Source: Siderastrea siderea
Taxonomy: Eukaryota; Cnidaria; Anthozoa; Scleractinia; Rhizangiidae
Direction of reading: 5' to 3'
Assembly: GCA_964030785.1 (NCBI GenBank)
Contig: OZ034975.1
Location: forward strand, 43,530,069-43,594,068
DNA length: 64,000 nucleotides
Part shown: in pieces, positions 24,416 to 36,813 of the stretch
How positions within the stretch are numbered: the first letter of the stretch is position 1
Layout: the number at the start of each line of letters is the position of its first letter
Made by a program: the position numbers and the translations under genes
The notes under the pieces: generated by a model
The model's input: the letters and a program-made list of their open reading frames with translations, nothing else
Databases searched by the model: none
Told to the model about the DNA's origin: nothing

Positions 24416-27400
24416 TTACCAGTCATGAGGCTTGAAGTCCTTTAAAAAGACTGCAAAGTACGGAGAATTGTCCGGATTTAGTCCATGAACAATTGGGTGA
24501 TAAACTCTGGCGGCTCCATCTTGGCAGTCTAGAGGTGGTATGAAACCCTTCACCTCTGCCTCGTGTCTGAAAGGAAAAAGTGCTAAAAGTTTTACGTGAC
24601 GAAATCTGTGGCAGCGGGTTGTTGTGTCTTCATTATACAACCAACCCACGTTAATAGATCCACCAATTCTTTCCCATCCGAACTATAACTGACGCAGCCA
24701 TTTTCTTGTCCGAAGAGCCCCCATTAATACAGGGTCGTAACGAGGTATATGGGATCGGGGATCAGAGACCATGGGATCAGGAAGAGCAGTTTTTTTTAGG
24801 GATCAGGGATCAGGATGTGCCATATTTGTAGGATAAGAGACCAAAACTGGTCACGCTTTTGAAACGAAGGATCAGAAATTTGCATACAAAAATGGGATCA
24901 GCATTGAAAAAAACATACTTCGTTACCTCCCTGATTAATACGACTAAATTTTGATGGCCTGATGACGGTCGTATTTTCGCGAGATCCACTGTAGGGTATA
25001 GCTTTAGATAAGCAGTATCCCTTGAGACGCAAGGATTGATTACGAATCGGGAGGGAACGAGTATTTCACGAAAAAGATTTCCCCACTGGTCCCGTTTTTG
25101 CTCGCAGTGAAATAATCCGACTTTGGTTACCTGTTATTTGTAGGAATCATGAGGGAACCTTACGGGGACTAAAGATCTACTGTTCATTTCCTCTTTTTAT
25201 TTCGCCGTCTTGTTTGTGGGGGGGGGGGGGGACAGGGGGGCGGGAGACCGGGAGAAAAGGGGGCGGGAGGTGTACGGGATAGCGGGATTCCCAAGGTGGC
25301 GGGAAGCGGGAGAAAAAGGGAAAAATTATGCAACATTGCGCAATATTTCGCAATCGAAAAAATGCAAAGGGGCGGGAGCCAAAAAATACAGGGCGGGAAC
25401 CGGGATTAAAGGGTACGGGAAGCGGGAGGTTTATACCCCCCTGCCCCCCCCCCCCCCCCCCCCCTTGTTTCACATTCAAAGGTACGTATTTTAATAGATT
25501 CAGTCAGTGTCAGATATACAGACCAGGGGCGTTCTTGCCTTTACGCGAAATACGCAAGTGCGTACCAGAATTTTCTGTCATTAATTTTATTTTTCTTAAT
25601 TTTACGGTTTATAATACAGGAGAAATTGAAAATTCATATTCGTAAGTGACAAGGTAAAGTTGTGCAATTTCGGTGCTGACAGTTTCTTTATCACTGTTGC
25701 GGAAGAATGTGCCTGGGCCTGTTGTGTTCTCTCTTCCGGTCCAAGAATCCATTTATCAGGCGCAACTTATTGGCTGTGGTGGCACTCAATCTTAGTTCAG
25801 TGTCTATCAAGCAGTTTGATTCCATTATTGGTCTTTGCACCACAAAGACATGTCTTGTCCAACACAGTTGCCTTATCCAATATGCTCCGACGAAAGAACA
25901 TCAACCTCATACAAGTAACAAAGGCAGTCGGGGTAGTGGAAAATGTAATGTCAGAAGAAGGAAACGACCCTATGGTTTGGGGCGAACTCTGTTTGGGCGC
26001 AGAGCTGAAATGGCAGCCGATTGTGGCATGGAAGCCAGCATGGCGCCTTTATGTGTAGCGCAACGACACCGCATCAATGTGCTAGCAGATATGTGACCCT
26101 AAGCAGTATTAGTGCTGATTAGCCCGATTCTTTTATCCGGGTCGTGAATGACGGCTTTGCCGTCAAATTACTCGCGCGTATAACTCAATAATTGAGCCTG
26201 CTCGCAAGGTTGCAGAGCTGTTTGCTTATTGCTGTGCCACAAGGACCAATTTCTAGGTCAATATCTGTTGCTCATATATAGTTCCACCAGCAAAGTAGTA
26301 CTTGTAGTGTACTTACGAGAGTGATTTTTCCGATAAAGTGACCTACGACAAAGAAGTTCTAAGATGGAAGAGAAAGAGGGCGAGTGCTGCTAAAAACCCT
26401 AGTGGACTAGTGGATACCATGGAAACTATCAACAGTTTTTGTTATTTTTCTTACAATGCCTATGATATGTCTACTGTAACGCAAGGGTGTTTATTTAGTA
26501 CCGTGCACGGAATCCAGACCTGCAAGCGCTAAACCATCAGAACTGAGTGGCTCTCTTCTCTGGCGCTTCCGCAGGCTTATAGAGACATTCTCGTGGACAC
26601 CAAAAGTATAGTACGAGAATTTTGCGCTCAGAAAAACAGAAACTTTTTCTTTTTAACTGATATTACTTCCTTGCAGGAATGATTATCTCAAGTTAGTTTT
26701 CAGTTACCAAGAACTTGTTTTATTGTCCCATTAGAAGAATTATTGAAACGCACTTTAAGTTTGCTAATGCACTTTGGAAAACCGACTGCGTGCAGTTGTC
26801 TTACACGGGAAGTGCAATAAGCCTAAGTCGATATGTAAGAACAAGAATACCATAGAAATGGTAAAATGGCTATCTGACTGTAATTGTAATGATAAGGGTA
26901 TTTCAGTTTCCCTCCTTTGGCTAAGTGTCGGACTGGCCCCTAGACTGGGTTTTTGCGTACTGCCAAAAATTGCCTGGGAACGCCCCTGCAGACTTTCTCA
27001 TACTTGGAATTCCGGAGTGTAAGAAATAGGGGATAGGGGAGGGGGATGGGCGCGGAGGGGGTGGGGAGGCGGGAGAGGCGCAGTGTACCTGTTCAAGAAT
27101 GAAAAAACCCTTCATTTAGTTCTGACACTATCCAATAAATTATATCTATAAACTTGAATTTGTCAATTGTCGTCGGTTTGTTGATTTGGTTTGAGCTATG
27201 TTTGTAAATGTATTCTTCTAGCTTACCTGGCTTGATGGAACGGCCGTTCATCCGTTACCCAGCCGGTGTCAACAGCCGTCATGTAGATACCGTCCATCTG
27301 GTATTCCAGTCCGCTCGTCCGAGTCATCATATTCAGAGCAGCTTTCGCCATGTTGGTGTGCGGATGACGATGCCCTTTGGTCATACGAGAAAATTGACCT

Positions 27401-29809
27401 TCCATGGCGGAAACATTCACGACAAACCTGCGCGGAAACGGACTTTGTTTTAGGAGAGGTTTTAGTCTTGCTGTTAGGATGAACGGGCCGACTGCATTGA
27501 TGGTCAAAACCTGCGGAATAGAAATAGCACATGAAAACGCAATAGTAAAAGTAAAGTCGCCAAGGAGGCCCGGAGCTTAAGCCGCGGCTACACGAGTCAA
27601 ACACAAGGCTATTTTTTTTGCTTGCGATGGTGACGCGATTTTTTTACAAATGTCTAGTCACCAGCGCGCGGCAAAAATCGCATGTGTAGCCACCCTCGCA
27701 CAGGTGATGCGATAGCTAAAAAAATCGCAGAAAAAACATCGCGAGAATTTCAATGAGTTGAATTTCTTGCGACAAAATGACCTTGTCGCCAAGTGTAGCC
27801 ACCACCGCGCCCCGGCGACGCGACAATTAAAAAAGAAGATCGCATCACCATCGCAAGCAAAAAATCGCTAGTGTAGCTGCGGCTTCACCCCGGTTTCTGT
27901 AGCAGGAAGCAACAGAGAGTATTGCTACTCCCCCTGGGAAGGGTGCTAGTCCATCGCTTGTACTTATTTATACACCTGGGTGGTGAGAGACAAATGAGGG
28001 GTAAAGTTTCTTGTCTAAGGAAACAACAAGATTGTAGGGTCTGGGTGTCGAACCACCGACCTTCAGATCGATCTGAAGTCCAACACGCTAACCACTACAC
28101 CACCGCGTTCCCACGTAAAAAAGGCCAAGTCATGGTATATAATATCACAAACACGACGAACATTTGAGAAATAGAGAAATATAGAGAATATAGAGAATAT
28201 AGATAAACAAATACTTGCAATCGCTTTCGCCCGCGTGCTTTAATTGTTGAGTGTTCTCCTGAGAGCCCGTCATAATTATTACAATTGCCGTCTTTATTTG
28301 ATTTATAAACTTGGAATTTTCGAAAGTGTACTATTTCAACTCTGATTAAAAAAGTTAGATTTGCCTTGAACAATTTTCGGTACTTCCAAATACGCTTCAA
28401 AAAAGTGGTTTTTAAAAGAATATAGACACATCATCCACCCGAGCCAAAACAAGGCAAGAGGACAACATAAAACAAAACGAAACGAATGATGATGGTGATG
28501 ATAATAATAATGATAATCACAATCATAATGACGATGATGATACGTGCAGAAGCTCTTGTAACGGGACCTCGTCCAGATTATAAGTCCAACTGTTACGCAG
28601 GCGCAAATCGAGCTGCTCCCCACGTTCGTCCTTCCGGTCCTCCGGGAACTCATCTGAATTCGTTACCCACGGAAGAGCTGTTTTGGTCGAAACCGAAACC
28701 ATGGACTGATGGAATTGGTCAAACTGGTTCTGCGTTTGGCTGACAAGCAGATTGTTTGCATCTTTTGACAAGCTTGGCAAGTGCTTTACTTCATTGATTA
28801 CCAATGGTTCGTAATACTGGAACGGCCTAGAGATTGTTTGTGCTGCATTATTGATTAAAATATCCAAATGAGGAATGTTCTGGTTAACGTACCTGAGAAA
28901 CTCTTCAATGGATGGCATGTCTTGGAGGTCGAGTCGGACGATTTTCAGCCTGTGTTTCCAAACATCAAAATCTTTCTCTTTGCTGAACCTGTTTGCAGCA
29001 TCAACAGGAAATCTTGTGGTCACAATAACAGAGCACTCATCCCTCAGCAAGCGCAGAGACGTTTCAAAACCAATCTTAATTCGACCTCCGGTAACTATGG
29101 CATACCTGCCTTTTAAATCGCATGACACCCGTTTCATTTCGCCATTCAGTTTATGACATCCATCACAGAGACTATCAAAGTACCCTTTAGAATCGCAAAT
29201 GTAACATTTACCATGGTTCACATTATTTGATTCGTCTTTAGTCATTTGTTTCAACGCTTTGAACACTCGCTTGCTTGGTCGACGTTTATCAGTGTATGCC
29301 GTGACAGCAACAGCGTTATCGGTATCGGATGCTCCCCTGTCATCTTGCCTTTTCCTCTTTAATGAATTCTTTAGCTTCTTGTCTAAAATCCCAGGATGGG
29401 CATTCGTTAGACGATGGATATCGAGAAGATTTTTACCGAAGTTGACGACGTCGATGCTGATTATCAAAGCGTCAGCGGCGTCCACCGATTGGTTATGAGT
29501 GGTAAGCTTCAGAATTGTAAGATCCCTCGACAGGGTAGAGCCATCGCTTTCTTCCGTCAAACGCTTTCGAAGGCGCTCCTTAATCTCGAGAAATTTTGCC
29601 CAGGAGCAGTTTAGCCAAGAATACCACACTTTTGAGTTTTGAATCAGCTGGCAAAATGGTGATAAGTTGGTTATGATGTCCTCTGGTTTGACGCTTCGAC
29701 AATCGATGATGTACCTGGCTCCATCGTCGCTGAAATCGTCGGATGAAATCAAGTCCATCGCTGAGACTAAAATCAATTTATAATTCTTTCCTTCGTGCAT
29801 TAATTCCAT
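24416..29809 (-). CDS. short-chain dehydrogenase/reductase-like protein with N-terminal extension
   Basis: Three minus-strand exons join in frame: 28544-29809 (ATG 29809, with an in-frame stop shortly upstream), 27227-27510 and 24416-24566, ending TAA. They encode 566 residues, about twice a typical SDR. Residues 1-200 are unrecognised and basic. C202, C205, C215 and C218 form a CxxC-x9-CxxC pair, possibly zinc binding. The Rossmann part starts at 234 with VTGGRIKIG, a TGxxxGxG-type nucleotide site, followed by LDILINNAAQT at 315-325. Exon 2 supplies NAVGPFIL, the serine of NVSAMEG (S456) and HTNMAKAAL, where the usual YxxxK reads T474-N-M-A-K478. Exon 3 gives PLDCQDGAARV and FLKDFKPHDW. I recall a similar SDR subfamily with the HTNMAK motif in other organisms. 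Substrate and reaction are unknown, and loss of the tyrosine may change catalysis. A SINE, two MITEs and a decayed transposase lie in its introns. Confidence 0.87.
24730..24933. mobile_element. 204-bp hAT-like MITE
   Basis: The end CAGGGTCGTAACGAGGTATAT is inverted as ACATACTTCGTTACCTCCCTG, and ATTAATA flanks both sides (24723-24729, 24934-24940). The subterminal GGGATCAG word is repeated. CAGGG ends with a 7-8 bp duplication suggest hAT. It lies in intron 2 of the dehydrogenase gene. Confidence 0.8.
25216..25463. mobile_element. poly-G/poly-C-ended MITE, copy 1
   Basis: Starts with a G run and ACAGGGGGGCGGGAGACCGG, ends GGTTTATACCCCCCTGCC with a C run, and CTTGTTT flanks both sides (25209-25215, 25464-25470). 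The interior repeats GGCGGGA/GCGGGAG words and aligns along its whole length with 51552-51806. Homopolymer lengths may be inexact. Confidence 0.8.
25660..26100 (+). pseudogene. decayed hAT-type transposase fragment
   Basis: Two overlapping plus frames carry pieces of one protein. RHVLSNTVALSNMLRRK, INLIQVTKAVGVVENV and WGEL come from the frame at 25660-26058. CVAQRHRINVLADM comes from the frame ending at 26096. This order resembles the C-terminal part of TTF-zinc-finger hAT transposase-like proteins, where a leucine-rich helix is followed by W..L and QRHR.N. The frame change and absence of the rest mark it as a relic. The family call rests on memory of motif order. It lies in intron 2 of the dehydrogenase gene. 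Confidence 0.4.
27578..27886. mobile_element. MITE with AAGCCGCGGCTACAC ends
   Basis: The left end AAGCCGCGGCTACACGAG and right end CTAGTGTAGCTGCGGCTT are inverted repeats. The interior repeats further palindromic blocks (TGTAGCCACC, TCGCAAGCAAAAAA, TTGCTTGCGATGG). No coding sequence. It lies in intron 1 of the dehydrogenase gene. Confidence 0.75.
27893..28116 (-). mobile_element. tRNA-derived SINE
   Basis: Read on the minus strand from 28116: an A-box-like TGGTGTAGTGGTTAGCG, then a B-box-like GGTTCGACACCC about 40 bp later, then a tail with CACCCAGGTGTATAAAT. Head and tail motifs are shared with 42931-43187. The tRNA-like fold is incomplete, so this is a SINE and not a tRNA gene. Confidence 0.75.
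28480..28540. repeat. imperfect GAT/AAT simple repeat
   Basis: A run of GATGATGGTGATGATAATAAT and related trinucleotides, immediately beyond the exon 1 donor (28543) of the dehydrogenase gene. Confidence 0.85.
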
Positions 29810-30201
29810 TTTTCCGACTTCCAGGGCCCGAATACGTTTAAGTATAGGATTTTACAGTGAACAGTAGTAAAATAATGCCATGTAGACGGCTTTATCTGAA
29901 CAAAATAAGATATATATTGCCGTGTTTTGCAGTCAAGTTGCATCAGGTTTGAAATGATGTCATCGAGGCAATTTCATGCGGGATTTTCCCCATGAGCTGA
30001 GACGAAATGTGATTATATGGAAGTTCAGAGATCATGAAACCACGATTTAGTTCGAGAAGTCTCAAGCAATAATAAACTACAGATAATCGGGGAAGACTGA
30101 ACACGTTGAAACAACACGTTGAAACTACAGAAATAAAACAACTGGATTGCGTGACTGCAAAGCAGCGATATGCAAATTAGCCCTCCTCGAGTTTCTCTAA
30201 A

Positions 30202-30692
30202 GGGCCGATAACATGAGGCGGGCTGGCCCTCTTAGCCGGGCTGGCTCGGTTTGCCGGGATTTCGGCACGTCTGTGAAACACACTAAACATCAACTTCGCG
30301 ATTACATAGAAAAATTTCAGCCCGGCTAGCTGGGATCCCGGCATGTAACCGGGATTGCCGGGCCAACACTTTCTCGTCACTAAATTTCGCTTCAGTGACT
30401 TCAGAGCAAAATGGCTCACCAGAAGATCGATATTTCTCTTTCTATATAACCCATAAAGGTTTATCAGACCATAAAGCTAGGTAAAACCGAAAATGATACG
30501 CCAAAATAATGGATTAGCGAAAATAAAAACAATTGACTCATGCTCTTCGATGTAGCCATCTTTTCACACGACAGCTTCTAAATTTAGCCGCAGGCGGGCT
30601 GGCCCGCCTCATGTAATACCGGGCTGAACAGTCATCTCGGCAGACAGAGCCAGCCCTTCTACCGAGCCAGCCCGGCTCATGTAATCGGCCCC
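30202..30692. mobile_element. 491-bp inverted-repeat element, GGGCCGATnACATGAG ends
   Basis: The left GGGCCGATAACATGAGGCGG is mirrored by the right CCGGCTCATGTAATCGGCCC, and CTAAA occurs just outside both ends (30197-30201, 30693-30697). A second internal pair of GGCGGGCTGGCC blocks gives a nested palindrome. No coding sequence. It lies upstream of the dehydrogenase gene. Confidence 0.75.
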
Positions 30693-30827
30693 CTAAATCA
30701 CGCGAAAATTGTAAACAGTCGTAAGCTTTTCAATCTCCATTATAATTCTATATTTTAACCATTTTTATCGATCGTTCATACTTTTCTACCAGTGTGAGTA
30801 CTTTTATGAAGACTCTCTTTCGTTCAG

Positions 30828-31176
30828 TTTGGGACCGTCAAAATATTCACAAATTCCCCGCTCACTGAAACGTCCACTGGACTCGGTGTTTAGGTCAGAC
30901 CCTGCAACGGCCGTTACCACGTCAAAAGTTCAGCGCAAGGGGAAATCGCCGATAGCTGAATGTTTTTTGAATTTTCTCAGATTAGATCGTTCGATCACCG
31001 GGAAGACTGAATGGGATGTGGCGCTTTGTGTGACTCGGTCCAATGGAGTCACCCGCCTTCCTCCGTTTTTGGTGGAGAAACAACAGGGCGAACAACGGCG
31101 AATCGAAAACCTGCCTAAGACGGCCACGAATTGGGCCCAAATTACACACAAGACACAAAGTCATCCCCAGGTTAAG
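30828..31176 (+). other. exon-like open frame of unknown status
   Basis: An open frame without an ATG (116 codons) is bounded by a good acceptor (CTCTCTTTCGTTCAG, to 30827) and a strong donor (AAG|GTAAGTG at 31177). The translation includes KYSQIPRSLKRPLDSVF and GKTEWDVALCVTRSNG and matches no family I know. No partner exons were found, and the antisense frames are also open. It could be an internal exon, part of a repeat or chance. Confidence 0.2.
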
Positions 31177-31224
31177 GTAAGTGAAGTTTTTTCCCACATT
31201 CATAACTTTATTTTAGCATTTTGA

Positions 31225-34080
31225 GAACCAAAGTGAATTTCCTATACAAAGGCTTCTAGCGAAGGTCATATTTCCCTACTCGACTGAGCTTGGGCTGCCT
31301 GTGATTGACTTTCCAACAAGAAAGCCCAATGGGCATTTTAACCGGCCTTTCTGACCCTCCCCACCCCTAGGTTTCACAAATGTTAGCGCGATCCTGCATT
31401 TATACGAACCGGCGTGACGAAAAGTGTGATTGTGTGACACAATATTTTGACTATAGCGTTACTGGATGACGTAATGTTTAAACTCTGATGACTCAGCTTA
31501 TCTTTCTTATCGCTTTTGTTTCTGTTGAAAAACGCAAATTCACCCAAACGTTGAATGTCCATATAAATTTGCCCACAACTGAGGATGCTTATAAAGGGGT
31601 GACGAAATATTTACTATTGTGCCTAGACCGTGAATACAAACAGTGAACATAGCAGTAGAATCAAAATATAACGCTTGATAAACAAGAGTTCGAGCAGATC
31701 GTCAGAGTCTGGGGCACTTTAAGGCATATCTCATGACGTGATGTTTAAATCTGGTTTGCTAACCCGGGAATCCCCATGCAAAGTAAACAAGTTGACTCGG
31801 AACGGCTACGAACTAGATTTCGCACTTACAAAATTACCTCAAGCCAACCAACACCACACGCAAACCACACGAACTAACTTTAAGACTCGTAACAGCTACC
31901 TTATTAATTGATCTCCTTACTAATGACCGATTCCTTCGTCTTTATGAAATTAAAATCAACTTCTCGCGTCAAATAAACACTCATCTCTCTCCCTTCTCAA
32001 GAACTATGATGTATCGACTGGTGCAATCCACTAATTGCATCATCATACTAGTGCCAATCCGTTCTCTTCCTAAGCCACCGTTCCTTACCGCGCTATTAAG
32101 CTGCAAACACAGCTGTCGTTTCTCTCCTCTGCGAAATACAGTTTACCCAATGAGAAAACTTACAATCCACTTCGGAAACCGTCCCCTCATAAAACGCCAA
32201 GGGAAACTGGCTCTCACGCAGCACAATAGACACCACTGCTATACAAAACCGCAACTTTTAAAGCAAATCGCATTCACAGAAGCGTGATGTGCACCTCACA
32301 TTCACAAATCCTTCCACTCCCACGTTTTTACATCCCTCAAAATGTCAATCCCCATAACAAAACTCCTGCGCTAAAAAACTTTTCACCATAACCACTAACT
32401 AGATCAGACAACACAGCCAATTTCGCATTCAATCCTATTAGTTGCTTTACTCAGTTGCGCATGCGTTATACAAGACAACTAAGAAACCTTCACTGGCGAA
32501 AAATGTCTTATTGGTCGACGCGTGACCACGTGATCGAGCTCTTAAATTCAAGATGGTCACCAAAGTTGTTGGAGGTCTTTCTTTCTTTCGGCAAGTGTTG
32601 ACTGTTAGCTCGAGAAGAAACACAGAAGTAAAACGAACGAGAACAGCGTAAGGGTTATAAGTCTTAGAAGAGGTCGGTTGTGGATGGATAGGACGATTTG
32701 TTTTCGTGTTCACCACCTGTAACTTACGTTTTGAGAATCGTTTCGGCACTTGGCAACATCATTTGATCATCGCTCGTTTGATAGATTTTAGCACATTAGA
32801 CATGGTTGTAATTGCAAGAAACTGGAACATTTTACTGTCCATAATAAGAGATTTCTTAGAAAGCCTGCAGCAGTCGGGGAAACAGGTATAGGAAAATGTA
32901 ATGCCATTTTTAATCGGTGTGAACGTAAGTTAAAAAATAGCATGTTGTTAGCAAGTGTTTTGTATTGCAGAATAATATCGTCCCTGACGTCGACCGTTAC
33001 AAAATTTTTTAAGTGTTGTACCAGTTTTCAAATTATAGAGTATCCTCCTTAATAAAATAAGTGCATTACTTTGGTGTGGAGTTAGTACCTGCATTGTGTA
33101 CCGCTAGAAAAAATATTAAGCTTATAAATGCATAAACAAAATTACACAAAGAAGTAGTTAACTGTTTTAGATTCTCACATTCCAACAAAAGTTGTTTGTT
33201 CTCATTGTGATCTTGTTCTACTCAAGGGCAACCCTTTTCGGGATGGTCAAAAAACTTATATGCCTAAAGAAACTACACCATTCTACTTCGATTCTTATTG
33301 GTTGTTAGAAGGCAAATTAAATATTCAGTATTTTGCACTTACTAGTAACTGCAACTACTTGATTGAAAATTAGTTATAGATCACTAAAAACTACAGGCCA
33401 CCAAGGCCTTACCAAGAATTGTGAACATCAATTAGGAGTTGTCTTCAGGAGTAGATAGCACAGAGTCCCAACTCGGCAAAGAGCTTTGAGCATACCGGTA
33501 ATAAAAAAGATTTGAATTATTCAATTATTTAGATTTTTGAAGGGATGTGAGAAATGTCCAACTGTTTTGTTGCTCCTACAGTCGTAGTCTACTTGCCAGT
33601 CCAGTACACTTTTTGTGCTACTGTGAAAGTTCTTTCAAAATTATTGCATATAAACTGGTTTCCAGGGATGTGATAAATGTTCAACTGTTTTGTTGCTGAC
33701 CTACAGTAATTACACTGACCTAAAGGCTCATGCAATGGTTAAGACTGTTTAACAGAAAGGTCTCGCTTGCAGAGTGTGGTATAAATTCTGAACTGTATTA
33801 CTAGCCATATAATAACAGGTCCAAATTATTCAGCTGTAGAGTAAGCTGGTCTATTATTTCACCTAGTGAGTTTAAAACTGAACAATCACACCGAAACAGC
33901 TGACATTACGTATATTTCAATAAACAATCTTGGGTGCATTGAAAAACATTTAATTGAGCAAAATCCTAAAAGAAGTAAATGAGTTCCAATCAAGATTTGA
34001 TTCCATTGTAAGTTTGCAAACTTTTTATTAAATACACTTGTTCTGAATAAACTCCTGTCATGCCGTAAAGTACAATGGAT
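31225..34080. other. intergenic, no gene recognised
   Basis: Nothing convincing is seen on either strand. A CpG-containing patch at about 32510-32580 (ACGCGTGACCACGTGATC, then AAGATGG) resembles a promoter with a short first exon, but no downstream exon was found. Around 33541-33710 a roughly 45-bp block (AGGGATGTGA.AAATGT.CAACTGTTTTGTTGCT) occurs twice, about 120 bp apart. Confidence 0.4.
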
Positions 34081-34214
34081 ACAACATGGTTAGGCGGAAA
34101 AGATTGCTGCCTAGCAACTTTCTTTCGGACGTTTTCCTAATTGGTGAATGGAAATGGATTTTTATCTGCATATTCTTTTGTGTTACCTTTGCGTTGATTG
34201 ACTGTTACCAGCAT

Positions 34215-34365
34215 TTTGAGGTACGTTTCAACCAGGCTTACCCTAAAAGCTTGGTAAACCAGCCTTACCAGACTTTTTACCAGACTTGTTTTCTTCACAA
34301 AAGCCTGGTAAGTCTGGTTGAATCAGACTTGACCAAGCTTACCAGACTTTTTACCAGGGCTCTTG
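34215..34365. repeat. palindromic TTACCAGACTT repeat cluster
   Basis: Several direct and inverted copies of TTACCAGACTT, GGTAAGTCTGGT and CTTGGTAA lie within 150 bp. This suggests a small foldback element. Boundaries are uncertain. Confidence 0.55.
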
Positions 34366-35471
34366 GTGCAAGGGTGGCGTACATAGTAGCCAAGCTCTTT
34401 ATATTAAGCTCTTTGCATGGCTTTAATAGCGTATCTGACACTCGGTGAACTGTTGCTGAATAGGCTTAACAGGTTGTTCACTCGTTATTTCATAAGATTT
34501 TAAACGACGCTTTACACGATGAAAACGCTATTTGCCTTGGCTTTTCTGTTCTGTTTCTCCGGGAAGTACAGATCAGACTTCAGAATAATTGGATTTGTTT
34601 ATTGAGAAATCTAATATTTAAAAGTGCTAAGGTGGGAACAATGCAAAGTTTCTAGTTTGTCTTCGTTAAATGTAATTTCACTTTCTTTTTCAGTTTATGA
34701 AAATAGAGAGTTGTTGCATTGATTCATTTGCTAACGATTGTATCAGTAATGGTCTTTTGATTTCTACGTAGAAGCTGTGGTTTTTTTCTACCCGGCCTCC
34801 TGCGTTGTACATTTAGTTTCGTTCTGAAAACACATATACATGTCTCAACGTACTTCATACTTCAGACTTCATACATACGTACTTCATACTTCTTACATTA
34901 ACTACAAACGATTTAATCTGTGAAAAGCTATGTTAGGCTCTTTTACTGCTTTAAACTTTGCAGCTTACAGTTTCTCCTATTTCGCCTTCGTTCCGCTAAC
35001 TGAGCGACTCATAAACTTCAAATTCATTCTCGAATAAAAATTGTGTCACACAACTATTTTATTCGATTAAATACGTGTACCACATTGTACTTCGTACAAC
35101 AAAGCTGTTAACTATATATGTACGTCAAGTCTGTTTGGATAAGGCCTAAGGATTTTAAAAGAATGTGTTTCTGTAGCATAAATTCTTTTCAATGGTATTG
35201 TTAGTATTATTTTAAATAATTTTTGGTTCGAAATATTTCCCCTTTTCTCGTCAACCCTACTGACACGATATCGGTGAGCGAATGGATGTTTTCAAGCCAT
35301 GATTATGAACAAACTAATTTAGCCTATCATCGGCAAACAGCATTGCCCAATTGCCATCATTTAGCGCATTTAGGTTTGTATTGAATAACAATCTTATCAA
35401 AATGTTCCACAATAGAGTTGAATGATTAAGCTGTCATGCCCTTTTTCTTGTCTTAAAAGCTCAGCCATTAA

Positions 35472-36037
35472 CACTTTCGCTGCGAAAGTCGACTTTTGTC
35501 GACATTTGGAGGAGTAGACATTGAACCACTTGTGACGTCATCATTTTGACGTCACAAGATTGTTTTGATTAGCAGCTAACACAGCAAGGACAGATCCATC
35601 CATTTTAATATCGACCAAATTCTAGCAGAGCTATTCCAGAAAAACGTGTCCAATTTTAGGTGCAAAATTGGTGGTAAAATAGGCCAAGTCACCTATAGTT
35701 GATCAAAGTTCCATTTCCAGGTTTTTTGAAGGGCTGAGGTCAAAACTTTTCCAGTGGATAGGAAGGGGGTAAAAGGTAGAAGATAAGGAGAAAAGAAAGA
35801 GGGAAAAAAAGGGAAGGAAAAGAAGCAAGACAAAAATGGGAATGAAATTTTGACTTATGCGCATGCGTCAAATCAAAATATTGTACAATTTACAACAGAA
35901 TCTGGTTTAAAATCTAGCGTAATTGTAAAGAAATGTTTTTGTAGCAAAGCTTAATGGAATCTGGCACCATAGCACTCAAAAAACCGCTCTAACGGTAAAA
36001 AATGCGTTTTTTAAAAGAAAAGTTAGCAGTGAAGGGG
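35472..36037. mobile_element. piggyBac-like MITE with TTAA duplication
   Basis: TTAA at 35468-35471 and 36038-36041 brackets inverted ends CACTTTCGCTG and CAGTGAAGGGG. TTAA duplications and C-starting ends fit piggyBac. The 566-bp interior has no transposase frame. TGACGTCATCATTTTGACGTCA is an internal palindrome. Confidence 0.7.
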
Positions 36038-36579
36038 TTAAAGTCAATGGGAATTGAACATAAAGCATTTGTCCGGCATTGTTGCATCACTTGGTTGGTG
36101 ACACAGTAACGACTGTTGTATTCTCTATGCGGAACTTACAAATACCTAAACTAGCTTCTATAGCCATCCTTACCCACAACATGCAGTAATAAATCGTTTC
36201 ATCTGAACAGCTGTCAAAGCGTCACACAACTCTTTTATCGTTAATACCTTCTATTACAGTGCAGCTACTCGAACCGGGCCACTTGGAAGAAAATTGACCA
36301 ATCGCAACGCTAATTGAGAACAAAAGAAGGCAACATTTTTTTCATAAACTGACCAATAACGTTGAAGGATCTAGACAATACATCTCCAAATAAATTTGAA
36401 ACTGTCTCATTTTGTTGACCTCTCGGGAAACAGACGAATTTTTTCATTGGTTAGCTTCAATGATGTTTTTTAATTTTACATTTTCAAACGGAGCAGTGTT
36501 GACTCGATGAGATTGAAATTTGACGGATTGTTTTTACGCGTCACATAAGCTATATTATATAAAGCAAATTTTTTTCAAA

Positions 36580-36813
36580 ATGGCTTTTGCCCAGAAAAAA
36601 CAAATAATACTGGATCGAGAGGGCGGCATATACGGCAACAGTCGCCGACATTCCCAGCTATTACGAGATTACATTTCAGACTTCCACCACGCTCACATAA
36701 AGGATTTGGATTTCCTTGCAGTATTGAGACCGCGGCTGCGAAAGGGCTGCAGAAGCCAGAATCAATACATCAACGATAAGCACCTGTTGATTCAAAAAGC
36801 ACTTAGTGAATAA
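36580..36813 (+). CDS. hypothetical small protein (77 aa)
   Basis: An ATG at 36580 opens a 77-codon frame, basic and rich in Q, R, H and D, with no signal peptide, membrane segment or known motif. A TATTATATAAAG stretch 25-30 bases upstream resembles a TATA box, but at that spacing it would leave almost no leader. Stop TAA is at 36811. No homology is recognised. Even composition and absence of low-complexity sequence are the only coding hints, and it may be a chance frame. Confidence 0.2.
   Translation: MAFAQKKQIILDREGGIYGNSRRHSQLLRDYISDFHHAHIKDLDFLAVLRPRLRKGCRSQNQYINDKHLLIQKALSE

Noticed and set aside
25177..25494. Gly/Pro-rich frames on both strands
   Set aside because: They fall wholly inside the G/C-ended MITE and its homopolymers.
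28022..28116. Possible tRNA gene (minus strand)
   Set aside because: A and B boxes are present but the acceptor stem and arms do not fold as a tRNA, and the element continues into a SINE body.
34086..34448. 120-codon frame with a hydrophobic start
   Set aside because: Its second half is built from the TTACCAGACTT palindromic repeats, and its possible donor phase does not fit the Ly6 exon.
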